DNA from: Beijerinckiaceae bacterium
GTDB lineage: Bacteria > Pseudomonadota > Alphaproteobacteria > Rhizobiales > Beijerinckiaceae
Assembly (NCBI GenBank): GCA_947454485.1
Contig: CANGJJ010000008.1
Coordinates: 1 to 64,000, forward strand
Direction: 5' to 3'
DNA: 64,000 bases
The notes under the pieces are model-generated. The model had not been told where the DNA came from. It made no database searches and saw only the letters and a list, made by a program, of their open reading frames with translations. This document shows, piece by piece, positions 37,673 through 46,233 of this stretch. Made by a program: the position numbers and the translations under genes. How positions within the stretch are numbered: the first letter of the stretch is position 1; each line of letters begins with the position of its first letter.

Positions 37673-37971
37673 GCGCCCCAGTCAAATCTCGGCCCTGCGA
37701 GCACTTGTCGCGCGCGCTCAATGTCAGCAGGATCATGCGCGCCATTGGCCGCAAAGGCGAGCAGCAGGCTTTCATCGGTGACGAGATGATCGAGGACGGC
37801 TGCCAGAAAGGCAGGATCAGCAGCGACCGCGCGCAGATTGGAAATGTCGATCCCTGTGAGGCTGAGGAAAGGCTCCAGCCGTTCAATGTCGCTCGCCAGA
37901 AAGCCCAGCGCCTCAATCGCGAGGCCCTGCGCCCATTCAGTTTTGGCAGCGGCAGAGGAGTTCGTTTTCAT
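37669..37971 (-). CDS. DUF3572 family protein
   Basis: The 100-residue protein fits DUF3572: [25 protein letters not shown] and [35 protein letters not shown]. It is small, helical and cytoplasmic with no assigned function. In alphaproteobacteria it usually lies between divK and dinB, as it does here apart from the intervening VOC gene. The ATG at 37971 overlaps the VOC stop and its stop overlaps the dinB ATG, so three genes are chained by ATGA overlaps. Confidence 0.85.
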   Translation of the reverse strand: MKTNSSAAAKTEWAQGLAIEALGFLASDIERLEPFLSLTGIDISNLRAVAADPAFLAAVLDHLVTDESLLLAFAANGAHDPADIERARQVLAGPRFDWGA

Positions 37972-38885
37972 CACGGCAAAGCATAGCCTGATTTGGAAAA
38001 TTCGACGAGATTTTGAATCCGGTGCCAGCGCTTTGTATGGGGCGGTGTGACACCCCAATGATCGAGCCGACCGACAGGCCATTTCCAGAAGTCGGGGCCG
38101 TGGAACTCATAGGTCTCGTCGATCTGTTCGACATCGCAAGTATATTCGAGCGGGAATTCTTCTGGCCCGGCGAAATAGGCAAAAGCATTATTGCCCGGCC
38201 CATGGCGGCCAACGCCCCATTCAATCGGATAGCCCGCATCAATCATCCGGCCCGCGCCGCGCATGACGCTTTCAAGATCGGGCAGCTCAAAGGCAACATG
38301 GTTGAGCGTATCGGCGGGTGCTTTGCAGATGACGATGGCGCTGTGGTCAGTGCTGTCGGCATTGTAGAAGAATTGCGGGCCTGAATTATCAACGAGGCGG
38401 CAGCCCAGCAGATCGCTCAGCAGTCCATGCAAGACGGGCTGATCGGCCGTGTTGAGATTCACATGGGCGATCCTGTAGGGCCGGTCGGCGATGCGCGCAT
38501 CATCCTTGTGGTCATTGGCATCGCTGATGATCGCAAAGCAGCGGCCCGCCTGATCCTGAAAGCCAAAGCCATAGCCACCGGCGGGGCCTTTGAGCGCATG
38601 GGGCGAATCGCATGTGAGGCCCGCGCCAGCGATTTTGCCATGCAGCGCATCGACTGTGGCGCGGTCGCGGGCATTCAGGCTCACGCGGCGCATCTGCTGC
38701 GGGCCTTTGGCGGGGGTGAGGGCGAGGATGTGGTGGAAGCTGGAGGTGCCCCGGAAATAAAGCGTCTCGCCGTCTTGGGCGATCTCGCTCAAGCGCCAGA
38801 CATCACTATAGAATTTGGCGGCACGGGGGAGGTCAGCCACCGCAACCTCGATCGAGCGGATGCCCGTGATGCTCAAACGCGCCAT
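37971..38885 (-). CDS. VOC family protein, extradiol dioxygenase-like
   Basis: A 304-residue protein with two vicinal-oxygen-chelate modules. The N-terminal one starts IRSIEVAVADLPRAAKFYSDVW. The C-terminal one has candidate metal ligands H in IAHVNLNT, H in LNHVAFELP and E in PLEYTCDVE, the two-His/one-Glu pattern of type I extradiol dioxygenases. A ring-cleaving or related oxygenase activity on an aromatic substrate is possible but not proven. I chose the ATG at 38885, with GGGGAG seven bases upstream. The 3' end overlaps DUF3572. Confidence 0.85.
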   Translation of the reverse strand: MARLSITGIRSIEVAVADLPRAAKFYSDVWRLSEIAQDGETLYFRGTSSFHHILALTPAKGPQQMRRVSLNARDRATVDALHGKIAGAGLTCDSPHALKGPAGGYGFGFQDQAGRCFAIISDANDHKDDARIADRPYRIAHVNLNTADQPVLHGLLSDLLGCRLVDNSGPQFFYNADSTDHSAIVICKAPADTLNHVAFELPDLESVMRGAGRMIDAGYPIEWGVGRHGPGNNAFAYFAGPEEFPLEYTCDVEQIDETYEFHGPDFWKWPVGRLDHWGVTPPHTKRWHRIQNLVEFSKSGYALP

Positions 38886-38996
38886 AATCATGCTCCCCAA
38901 AGCTGCAAAGCTACCCCTTCGGGCCTTCGGATTCGGATTTTGTCAAGGAAGGTCTGGCACTAGGGAGTAGGGCGGTGGCGCCCTGAGGGACATCTG

Positions 38997-39365
38997 ATGA
39001 CCAAGACCGTGATGATCGTCGAAGACAATGAGCTGAATATGAAGCTCTTCAACGATCTGTTGGAGGCCCATGGCTATGCCACCGTGCAGACGCGCAGCGG
39101 CAAGGAGGCCGTGGGGCTGGCGCGCGCGCATAAGCCCGACCTCATCCTCATGGATATTCAGCTGCCTGAGATTTCGGGGCTGGATGTGACCAAAGAGCTG
39201 AAGGCCGATGCCGAGTTGCGCCATATCCCGGTCATTGCCATCACCGCCTTTGCGATGAAGGGGGATGAGGAGAAAATCCGGCAGGGGGGCTGTGAGGCCT
39301 ATCTGTCCAAGCCCATTTCCGTCGCGAAATTTCTGGAAACGGTGAAGAACTATCTGGGCGGCTGA
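38997..39365 (+). CDS. divK: single-domain response regulator DivK
   Basis: The 122-residue receiver domain starts [26 protein letters not shown], with the phospho-acceptor aspartate in [16 protein letters not shown], the switch region AITAFAMKG and the lysine in AYLSKPI. Sequence and length match DivK, the polarity and cell-cycle regulator that acts with PleC/DivJ and DivL upstream of CtrA. In Caulobacter and many relatives pleD follows directly; here no pleD is found before rpmG, only the RNA candidate. Confidence 0.92.
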   Translation: MTKTVMIVEDNELNMKLFNDLLEAHGYATVQTRSGKEAVGLARAHKPDLILMDIQLPEISGLDVTKELKADAELRHIPVIAITAFAMKGDEEKIRQGGCEAYLSKPISVAKFLETVKNYLGG

Positions 39366-39402
39366 TGAGCCGTTGCATTTCTGGGCGGTGGCGCTAGCGT
39401 CG

Positions 39403-39571
39403 CATCAGATGTGAATACCCTACGGAGAGCCAGGTCCGCCGCATCTCCTGGGTCCGTGGGGTCGGCCGGCTGGCGGGGGTAGGAGTGGCCTCCTCAACCC
39501 CGCTGGTCGGCCACCATCTGCCCTTGATGGCTGAAACGAAAAAAGGCGCCCGAATGGGGCGCCTTTTTCGT
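39403..39571 (+). ncRNA. candidate structured small RNA between divK and rpmG
   Basis: No protein frame fits here, but the sequence folds well. CAGATG (39406-39411) pairs with CATCTG (39515-39520) as a closing helix. Inside lie hairpin A (CGGA/CCAGG, 39423-39434, with CCTGG/TCCG, 39447-39456) and hairpin B, a 15-bp helix 39464-39478 with 39498-39512 containing three G-U pairs and capped by AGGAG-TGGC-CTCCT. A strong terminator ends it at 39571. TTGCAT (39373) and TAGCGT (39395), 16 apart, may be the promoter. I cannot assign a family: it lacks the SRP RNA tetraloop core, and tmRNA and RNase P are excluded by size. Confidence 0.5.
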
Positions 39572-39572
39572 T
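39535..39572. terminator. bidirectional Rho-independent terminator
   Basis: AACGAAAAAAGGCGCCC pairs with GGGCGCCTTTTTCGTT (one bulged A) around a GAAT loop. It ends both the plus-strand RNA candidate and the minus-strand rpmG transcript, whose stop codon is at 39588. Confidence 0.93.
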
Positions 39573-39587
39573 AGGAGATCCAAGATC

Positions 39588-39755
39588 TTACTTGATCTTG
39601 GTTTCCTTGAATTCGACATGCTTGCGGGCGACGGGATCATATTTCTTCATCGCCATCTTGTCGGTCTTGGTGCGTGCATTCTTCGACGTGACGTAGAAAT
39701 AGCCCGTGTCAGCGGTCGAGAGCAGCTTGATCTTGATATTGGCGGCCTTGGCCAT
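39588..39755 (-). CDS. rpmG: 50S ribosomal protein L33
   Basis: A short frame that translates to 55 residues beginning [20 protein letters not shown] and ending with VEFKETKIK, a textbook L33. It lacks the zinc-binding cysteine pairs (a C-minus type form, as usual in proteobacteria). AGGAT precedes the ATG by 7 bases. The gene is single, facing divK across the RNA candidate, with the bidirectional terminator 16 bases after its stop. Confidence 0.95.
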   Translation of the reverse strand: MAKAANIKIKLLSTADTGYFYVTSKNARTKTDKMAMKKYDPVARKHVEFKETKIK

Positions 39756-39888
39756 GGTCGTAATCCTGACTGATGCCCGAGGGGCGGAAGCTTTGCCATT
39801 GCTGGCTTAGCCGCAAGCGCGCAAGCCCCGGCTGATTTGGGGGCACCATACGGATGGGGCGTCCCAAGTCAAGCCGGTTTGGCGGTTT

Positions 39889-40314
39889 TCAGGGCGGTGA
39901 AGGGGCGGTTTGCGGCGGCAAAGTCGCGGGCGCCGCCTCGGCCTTGTCGAAGCCATGCATCCGCAGCGCCCATTGCAGGCCGATGAGGGCGCCTTTGACC
40001 CGTGGCAGCAGCCAGAGGGAGAGGGCGATTGTGAGGGCCGGCCAGACGAGGCTGTGGAGCCAGAGCGGCCAAAAGTAATCGCGCTCCTCCACGAAGAGGA
40101 TGCCTGCGCCCACCACATGGCCCACAATGAAGATGGTGAAATAGGGCGGTGCATCATCAGCACGGTGATGGCTCAGCTCTTCCCCGCAGGCGGGGCAGGC
40201 GTCCGACACTTTCAGATAGGCATGGAAGATGCGGCCCTCGCCACAGGCCGGGCAGCGGCCCGCAAAGCCACGCTTTATTGATTGCCACTTGTCGCGCGCT
40301 GTGTGTGCCGTCAT
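39889..40314 (-). CDS. DUF983 zinc-ribbon membrane protein
   Basis: The 141-residue protein opens with a cytosolic zinc ribbon (GRCPACGEGRIFHAYLKVSDACPACGE) and two hydrophobic helices (YFTIFIVGHVVGAGILFV and HSLVWPALTIALSLWLLP). This is the DUF983 layout; function is unknown. Its ATG overlaps the rnr stop (ATGA), so it is coupled to rnr. The rnr-DUF983-rpmG order is widespread in Hyphomicrobiales. Confidence 0.88.
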   Translation of the reverse strand: MTAHTARDKWQSIKRGFAGRCPACGEGRIFHAYLKVSDACPACGEELSHHRADDAPPYFTIFIVGHVVGAGILFVEERDYFWPLWLHSLVWPALTIALSLWLLPRVKGALIGLQWALRMHGFDKAEAAPATLPPQTAPSPP

Positions 40315-42689
40315 CTCGACCTGCCTTTGGGCTTGCCCCTTTTGGGACCAGCCTTCTTACCACGTCCGCCAAAATTTTCGCGCGGCACCCTGTCGCGGTG
40401 CTTGCCACTTTTGGAGGAGAGCGCGCCAGCGGCTCGGCGATTTTTACCCTCGCTCAGCATTTCAAAGCGCATCGCACCGGCAAAGGGCGAGACCTCGACG
40501 AGTTTGACCTCGACCATATCGCCAAGGCGATGCATCTCGCCCGTGCGGCTGCCGATCAAAGCATGCAGCGCTTCGTCATAGCGGTAGTAATCATGGCCGA
40601 GCGTGGCCGCGGGGATGAAGCCATCGGCCCCTGTCTCGCTCAGCTTCACGAAGAGACCAACCTTTGTCACGCCCGCAATGCGCGCGGCAAAAGTTGCGCC
40701 GACTTGATCGGCCAGATGCGTTGCAATGAGGCGATCCACTGTCTCGCGCTCGGCTGCCATAGCGCGTCGCTCAGCAGCGGAGATGCGTGCAGCAATTTCG
40801 GCAAGCTCATCTGCGCCCATGTCGGGCAGGCCGTCGGGTCCAAGATCCAGCGCGCGAATGAGCGCACGATGAACGATGAGATCTGCATAGCGGCGAATGG
40901 GCGAGGTGAAATGTGCATAGCGGCGCAGATGCAAACCAAAGTGGCCGTAATTCTCATTCGTATATTCAGCCTGCGCCTGCGAGCGCAACACTACCTCATT
41001 CACCACATGCTCATGTTCGGTGTCGCGCACACGCGCCAGAATGAGATTGAAATGCTGCGGGCGCAAAGCCTCGCCTTTGGCGACTTTGATGCCGAGCGTG
41101 GCGAGAAATTCTGACAGCGCTGTGATCTTCTCCAGCGAGGGCTCGTCATGGGCGCGGTAGATGAGTTGCTGGCGCTTCTCCTCCAACGTCTCAGCAGCAG
41201 CGACATTGGCGAGGATCATGCATTCTTCGATGAGCTTATGCGCATCAAGACGGGCGGGCGTCACAACACGGTCCACCGAGCCATCCGGCTTCAGCAAGAT
41301 CTTGCGCTCGGGCAATTCCAGATCAAGCGGCGAGCGCTGCGCGCGCTCAAGTTTCAGCGCGTCATAACAAGCCCACAGGGGGCGCAATACGCTTTCAACA
41401 ATTGGCGCTGTGATGTCATCGACCTGACCATCAATCGCGGCTTGCGCCTGCGGATAGGCAAGCTTGGCCGCGCTTTTCATCATGATGCGATGGAAGCTAT
41501 GGCGTAATTTGCGGCCATGTTTGTCGATGATCATCCGCACTGCCATGGCGGGACGATCTACCTGCGGGCGGAGCGAGCACAGATCATTCGAGATGCGCTC
41601 GGGCAACATCGGCACGACGCGGTCGGGGAAATAGACCGAATTGCCGCGATCTTGCGCTTCGCGGTCGAGTGGCCTGCCGGGGCGCACATAGGCGGCGACA
41701 TCCGCAATCGCCACCGTCAGGATAAAGCCGCCGACATTGGTGGGGTCAGGATCGGGCTCTGCATGGACAGCATCGTCATGATCTTTGGCGTCGGCCGGAT
41801 CAATCGTGACGAGGGGGAGTTTGCGCCAATCTTCGCGCCCGCCCATAGTGGCCTCGCGCGCGCTTTCGGCCTCGGCCAAAGTGTCGCTGCGAAATGCGTT
41901 CGGGATATTATGCGTGTGAATGGCGATGAGGCTGATGGCGCGCTCGCTCTTCAAGGAGCCCAAACGCTCTTTGACTTTGGCTGTTGGCAAACCAAAGCGG
42001 CCATGGCGCACAAGATCGACAGCGACAAGATCGCCGTCTTGAGCTTCGCCCTGCTGGCCTTCGGGAATGTCGAGTTCGCGGGGCTGGCCTTTCTTCACAA
42101 CGGGAATGAGGCGACCGCCACCCTGCGGCATGGCGCGATAGACGCCGAGCACTTGCGTGCGCGCTTTGGAGATGAGTTTGATGACGCGGCCCGTATAGGC
42201 GGGCGCGCCATGTTCGGGCGCGCGCACAGCCTCCGCGCGAATGAGCGCGCGATCGCCAACACCGGGCACAGGCTCACCGGGGCGCGGGCGGCGTGACATG
42301 CGCACATGAATACGCGGCGCGGGGCCAAGCTCGTCACTGTCCCATTCAACTGGTTCAGCCAGCAATTCACCATCACGGTCGCGGGTCAGAATATCAGCGA
42401 GGACCACATCAGGCAGGGCACCTGATTTGTGCAAAGTGCGGCCACGGCGCTCGACCGTGCCCTCTTCTTCCAGCTCTTTGAGGATGCGCTTCAGCCCGAT
42501 CTTGTCGGAACCGCGAAGACCAAAGGCGCGCGCGATTTCGCGTTTGCCAATCTTGGCAGGATGAGCCGCGCCGGATTTTTGCGCCGCATCGCGTTCGCGC
42601 GCGATGAAGGCGAGAATATCCTCACGAGAGGGAAGGGGCGTCTCGCCTTGCACTGAAGGCGTGCGCCCAGAAGAGATCTTTCTAGCCAA
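40311..42689 (-). CDS. rnr: ribonuclease R
   Basis: The 792-residue 3'-5' exoribonuclease has an N-terminal helix-turn-helix (REIARAFGLRGSDKIGLKRIL), cold-shock domains, the RNB catalytic domain with TIDPADAKDHDDAVHAEPD (metal-binding aspartates) and FTSPIRRYADLIVHRAL, an S1 domain near residue 665, and a basic tail (GGRGKKAGPKRGKPKGR). It degrades structured RNA and takes part in trans-translation quality control. The start is TTG at 42689; no in-frame ATG is near and the ribosome site is weak. Confidence 0.95.
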   Translation of the reverse strand: MARKISSGRTPSVQGETPLPSREDILAFIARERDAAQKSGAAHPAKIGKREIARAFGLRGSDKIGLKRILKELEEEGTVERRGRTLHKSGALPDVVLADILTRDRDGELLAEPVEWDSDELGPAPRIHVRMSRRPRPGEPVPGVGDRALIRAEAVRAPEHGAPAYTGRVIKLISKARTQVLGVYRAMPQGGGRLIPVVKKGQPRELDIPEGQQGEAQDGDLVAVDLVRHGRFGLPTAKVKERLGSLKSERAISLIAIHTHNIPNAFRSDTLAEAESAREATMGGREDWRKLPLVTIDPADAKDHDDAVHAEPDPDPTNVGGFILTVAIADVAAYVRPGRPLDREAQDRGNSVYFPDRVVPMLPERISNDLCSLRPQVDRPAMAVRMIIDKHGRKLRHSFHRIMMKSAAKLAYPQAQAAIDGQVDDITAPIVESVLRPLWACYDALKLERAQRSPLDLELPERKILLKPDGSVDRVVTPARLDAHKLIEECMILANVAAAETLEEKRQQLIYRAHDEPSLEKITALSEFLATLGIKVAKGEALRPQHFNLILARVRDTEHEHVVNEVVLRSQAQAEYTNENYGHFGLHLRRYAHFTSPIRRYADLIVHRALIRALDLGPDGLPDMGADELAEIAARISAAERRAMAAERETVDRLIATHLADQVGATFAARIAGVTKVGLFVKLSETGADGFIPAATLGHDYYRYDEALHALIGSRTGEMHRLGDMVEVKLVEVSPFAGAMRFEMLSEGKNRRAAGALSSKSGKHRDRVPRENFGGRGKKAGPKRGKPKGRSR

Positions 42690-42781
42690 TGGATCATCCG
42701 CGCGAGGGAGGATTCGAGCCTCGCAGGTTACACTATGTGGTTGTCAGGTGGCGGAAAATCCAGATCTTGGAGCGGGGCAAC

Positions 42782-42805
42782 AAAAAGCCCCGCCAGAGCG
42801 GGGCC
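42782..42805 (-). terminator. minus-strand terminator after the PemK/MazF-like gene
   Basis: GCCCCGC (42787-42793) pairs with GCGGGGC (42798-42804); on the minus strand the hairpin is followed by five T residues (the AAAAA at 42782-42786). It lies between the MazF-like gene and rnr and would separate their transcripts. Confidence 0.8.
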
Positions 42806-42918
42806 TTTCGGACCTGACAATATCTAGGCGTCCTCTGTGGCTTGTCATTGCCTGTTGAGGCGCCTGCCCAGCGAACTGGGTCTTAATGCCCGACGACCGG
42901 GTACTTCATTAATCTATA

Positions 42919-43326
42919 TCAGCTGGGCTCGATTTTCAAGCGATCGAGGCCGAGGCCCTTCATCACAGCGACGCGGACGCCATCAAGGTCTTGCATTGAA
43001 AGGTTGGGTATTTCCCATTTTCGCCGACCAACTTTAAAGCCCTGGAGCCTGCGCAGTGAGACATTCATAACAAGATCGCACTTGGCCCAAGTTTCCAAAT
43101 CGTCGGATTCTTTTGGATGATAGTTTTTGCTCAGTCGATAGCAGTAAGGCATTGAGTGTAGTGGTGCCGTTAAGCTGATGGGAACGACCGCAACCAATCC
43201 CGCTCTGTATGGAAGCTTCGGCGAAATCACAATCACGGGACGAATTTTGTTGATCTCGGGTTCTTTCAAATCCGAGAAATCGCCAACAAGAACTTGTCCC
43301 ATCCGAGGGTGAAATGGAATGGACAT
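42919..43326 (-). CDS. PemK/MazF-like protein without adjacent antitoxin
   Basis: A 135-residue protein with the PemK/MazF barrel pattern: MSIPFHPRMGQVLVGDFSDL, EINKIRPVIVISPK, VAVVPISLT and DLETWAKCDLVMNVSLRRLQ. MazF toxins are sequence-specific mRNA interferases. This longer variant is usually found without a partner, and none is visible: only about 75 bases separate it from topA. Its codons are plainly richer in A and T than those of its neighbours, and it sits between topA and rnr, which are usually adjacent, so acquisition by transfer is likely. The start could also be ATG 43362 or 43302. Confidence 0.83.
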   Translation of the reverse strand: MSIPFHPRMGQVLVGDFSDLKEPEINKIRPVIVISPKLPYRAGLVAVVPISLTAPLHSMPYCYRLSKNYHPKESDDLETWAKCDLVMNVSLRRLQGFKVGRRKWEIPNLSMQDLDGVRVAVMKGLGLDRLKIEPS

Positions 43327-43401
43327 GAAAATCAATTTCAAAAACGAAAACGCGCGGTCCATTATGACCGTGCGTCTTAATTCCGCAATGACCCTTTAGG
43401 C

Positions 43402-46233
43402 TCACGCTTTCTTCTTCACCGCAGCCTTCTTCACCGCAGCCTTTTTGGCCGGAGCTTTCTTGGCGGAAGCCTTTTTCGCAGGTGCTTTCTTAGCAGCAGA
43501 TTTCTTTGCAGCGGCCTTCTTCGCCGGTCCCTTGCGGATGGCTTTCTTGTCGGGACCGCCCTTGTCGTCGATCCATTGGATCGCATCTTCCAGCGTTACG
43601 CTTTCAGGTGACTGATCTTTGGGGATCGTTGCATTGACTTTGCCATGGCTGACATAAGCGCCATAGCGACCATCGCGCACGCTGATGATGCCGCCGAGGG
43701 GATGTTCACCCAAGACGCGGCCACCACCGGGTGCACCTGAGGCGCGCGCTTTCAGCAATTCGACAGCCTGTTCGAGCGTCAGATCATCAGCCTTTGTCCC
43801 CTTGGGGATATTTGCATTGACCTTGCCGTGATTGACATAGGGGCCAAAGCGTCCAGCCTTCACCGAGATCATGCCGCCATCAGGATGCGCGCCGAGTTCG
43901 CGCCCCGGTGCGGAATTGCCGAAGCGTCCGCCGCCCTGTTCTTTGGTGATGATGAGATCAACCGCGCGGTTCGCGCCGATCTCCAGAACATTGTCGTCGC
44001 GCGTCAGGCTTGCATAGACTTTGCCATGCTGCACATAGGGGCCAAAGCGCCCGATATTGGCAAGAATCGGCTCGCCGCTTTCAGGATGTTTGGCAACTTC
44101 GCGCGGCAGTGACAACAGACCGATGGCCTCTTCGAGTGTCAGTTCTGCTGCGCTCATGCCACGCGGGATCGAGGAGCGCTTGGGCTTCTCACCTTCGCCA
44201 CGCTGCACATAGGGGCCAAAGCGCCCATCGCGCACAGAGATCTCTTCGGCGGTTGTGGGGTCTTCACCCAAAACGCGCACACCGGGGCGATCACCATCTG
44301 CGCCGGGTGCTTCGCCGGAGGCAGCTTGCGCGAGCGTGCGGGTGATTTTGCACTCAGGATAATTTGAACAGCCGATGAAGGCGCCGAATTTGCCGAGCTT
44401 CAAAGACAGGCGTCCCGTCCCGCAAGAGGGGCAAGCGCGCGGATCAGACCCATCTTCCTTGGCGGGGAAAATATGCGAGCCCAGCATATCATTGAGGCTG
44501 TCGAGAACCTGCGTGGTGCGCAGCTCTTTCGTGCCTGCAATGGCCGCTGCAAAATCTTGCCAGAAGTCGCGCAGCAACTGTTTCCAGTTCATCGTATGGC
44601 TGGCGACTTCGTCGAGTTTTTCTTCGAGATCCGCGGTGAAATTATATTCCACATAGCGCGCGAAGAAGCTCTCCAGGAAGGCCGTGATCAGGCGGCCCTT
44701 GTCCTCGGGCACGAGACGCTTCTTGTCGATGCGCACATATTCGCGCTCACGCAGCACAGCCAGTGTTGATGCATAGGTCGAGGGGCGACCGATGCCCAAT
44801 TCTTCCATGCGCTTGACCAAAGTGGCTTCGGTATAGCGCGGCGGCGGTTCGGTGAAATGCTGGGTGGCTTCGATCTTCTCACGGGTGAGTGGATCGTTCG
44901 CCGCCATGGGCGGCAGGCGGCCACCTTCTTCATCATCCTCGTCGTCTTTGCCTTCCTGATAGAGTTTCAAGAAGCCATCAAAGCGCACAACCTGACCTGT
45001 AGCGCGCAGCTCAAGACGCTTGTAGGGCGAGCCAGCTGCAGCCACATCGGCGATGATCTCAACCGTGGTGCGCTCAAGCTCGGCGGACTCCATCTGGCTT
45101 GCGATGGTGCGCGTCCAGATGAGGTCATAGAGCGCGGCCTGTTCGCCTTCGAGCGAAGGGCCAATCTGTTTGGGCAATTGCGACGCATCGGTCGGGCGAA
45201 TGGCCTCATGGGCCTCTTGCGCATTCTTTTGCTTGGATGTGTAGCGACGCGGTGCATTGGGCACATAGCGATCGCCATAAACAGAGCCGATCACATTGCG
45301 CGCAGCTGCAATGGCCTCGGGGGCCATGTCGACGCCATCGGTACGCATATAAGTGATGATGCCCGCTTCATAGAGACGCTGGGCGATCTGCATCGTGCGC
45401 GCAGGCGCAAAGCCCAATTTGCGCGAGGCTTCCTGTTGCAGGGTCGAGGTGGTGAAGGGCGGCCAGGGATTGCGGCGCGCGGGCTTGGCCTCGACACTCA
45501 GCACAGAGAATTTGGCGTCATCGAGCGCTGATTTGAACGCGGCCGCCTCTTTGCCCTCGCCAATATCAAGGCGAGTGATCTTTTTGCCATCAGCACCGGT
45601 CAGGCGGGCGATGAAGGCGGCATTGTCGCGGGTCTTCATATGCGCGGCGAGCGACCAATATTCGCGGGTGACGAATTTCTCGATCTCTGTCTCGCGGTCG
45701 CAGACAAGGCGAAGGGCGACCGATTGAACACGGCCAGCTGAGCGCGCGCCCGGCAATTTGCGCCACAGGACGGGGGAGAGATTGAAGCCCACGAGATAGT
45801 CGAGGGCGCGGCGGGCGAGATAGGCATCCACCAAAGCATCATCAATCTGCCGGGGATGTTGCATCGCCTCCAGAATGGCGCTCTTGGTGATCGCGTTGAA
45901 CACAACGCGTTCGACCTTCTTGTCCTTCAGAACCTTTTTGGCGCGCAGGATTTCCAGCACATGCCAGGAGATGGCCTCACCCTCGCGATCCGGGTCGGTT
46001 GCCAGAATGACTTTGTCGGCATCCTTGACCGCCTTGGCGATGTCAGAGAGGCGCTTGGCGGCCTTGCTGTCCACTTCCCAACGCATGGCGAAATCATCGT
46101 CCGGATCAACCGATCCATCCTTGGCCGGCAAATCGCGCACATGGCCGAAGGAGGCGAAGACCTCATAGTCCCGCCCTAGATATTTGTTGATCGTCTTGGC
46201 CTTTGCCGGGGATTCGACGATGACAATGTTCAT
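43402..46233 (-). CDS. topA: DNA topoisomerase I
   Basis: The 943-residue type IA enzyme relaxes negative supercoils. It has a Toprim domain (MNIVIVESPAKAKTINKYLG, ATDPDREGEAISWH), the active-site tyrosine in GIITYMRTDG, one C4 zinc finger (CPSCGTGRLSLKLGKFGAFIGCSNYPEC), and four C-terminal repeats of the GRFGPYV..GK type. The last 45 residues are a Lys/Ala-rich tail of KKA-type units, similar in composition to the H1-like protein at 57597. The ATG at 46233 starts the Toprim domain as in relatives. A hairpin-rich leader precedes it. Confidence 0.96.
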   Translation of the reverse strand: MNIVIVESPAKAKTINKYLGRDYEVFASFGHVRDLPAKDGSVDPDDDFAMRWEVDSKAAKRLSDIAKAVKDADKVILATDPDREGEAISWHVLEILRAKKVLKDKKVERVVFNAITKSAILEAMQHPRQIDDALVDAYLARRALDYLVGFNLSPVLWRKLPGARSAGRVQSVALRLVCDRETEIEKFVTREYWSLAAHMKTRDNAAFIARLTGADGKKITRLDIGEGKEAAAFKSALDDAKFSVLSVEAKPARRNPWPPFTTSTLQQEASRKLGFAPARTMQIAQRLYEAGIITYMRTDGVDMAPEAIAAARNVIGSVYGDRYVPNAPRRYTSKQKNAQEAHEAIRPTDASQLPKQIGPSLEGEQAALYDLIWTRTIASQMESAELERTTVEIIADVAAAGSPYKRLELRATGQVVRFDGFLKLYQEGKDDEDDEEGGRLPPMAANDPLTREKIEATQHFTEPPPRYTEATLVKRMEELGIGRPSTYASTLAVLREREYVRIDKKRLVPEDKGRLITAFLESFFARYVEYNFTADLEEKLDEVASHTMNWKQLLRDFWQDFAAAIAGTKELRTTQVLDSLNDMLGSHIFPAKEDGSDPRACPSCGTGRLSLKLGKFGAFIGCSNYPECKITRTLAQAASGEAPGADGDRPGVRVLGEDPTTAEEISVRDGRFGPYVQRGEGEKPKRSSIPRGMSAAELTLEEAIGLLSLPREVAKHPESGEPILANIGRFGPYVQHGKVYASLTRDDNVLEIGANRAVDLIITKEQGGGRFGNSAPGRELGAHPDGGMISVKAGRFGPYVNHGKVNANIPKGTKADDLTLEQAVELLKARASGAPGGGRVLGEHPLGGIISVRDGRYGAYVSHGKVNATIPKDQSPESVTLEDAIQWIDDKGGPDKKAIRKGPAKKAAAKKSAAKKAPAKKASAKKAPAKKAAVKKAAVKKKA

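Noticed and set aside
42695-42740. Sequence resembling a tRNA T arm just upstream of rnr
   Set aside because: No acceptor, D or anticodon arms can be built around it on either strand.
42866-42902. Two adjacent hairpins (CCCAG-CGAA-CTGGG and CCCG-ACGAC-CGGG) considered as a guanidine-II (mini-ykkC) riboswitch
   Set aside because: Only one loop resembles ACGR, its stem needs a bulge, and no plus-strand gene follows.
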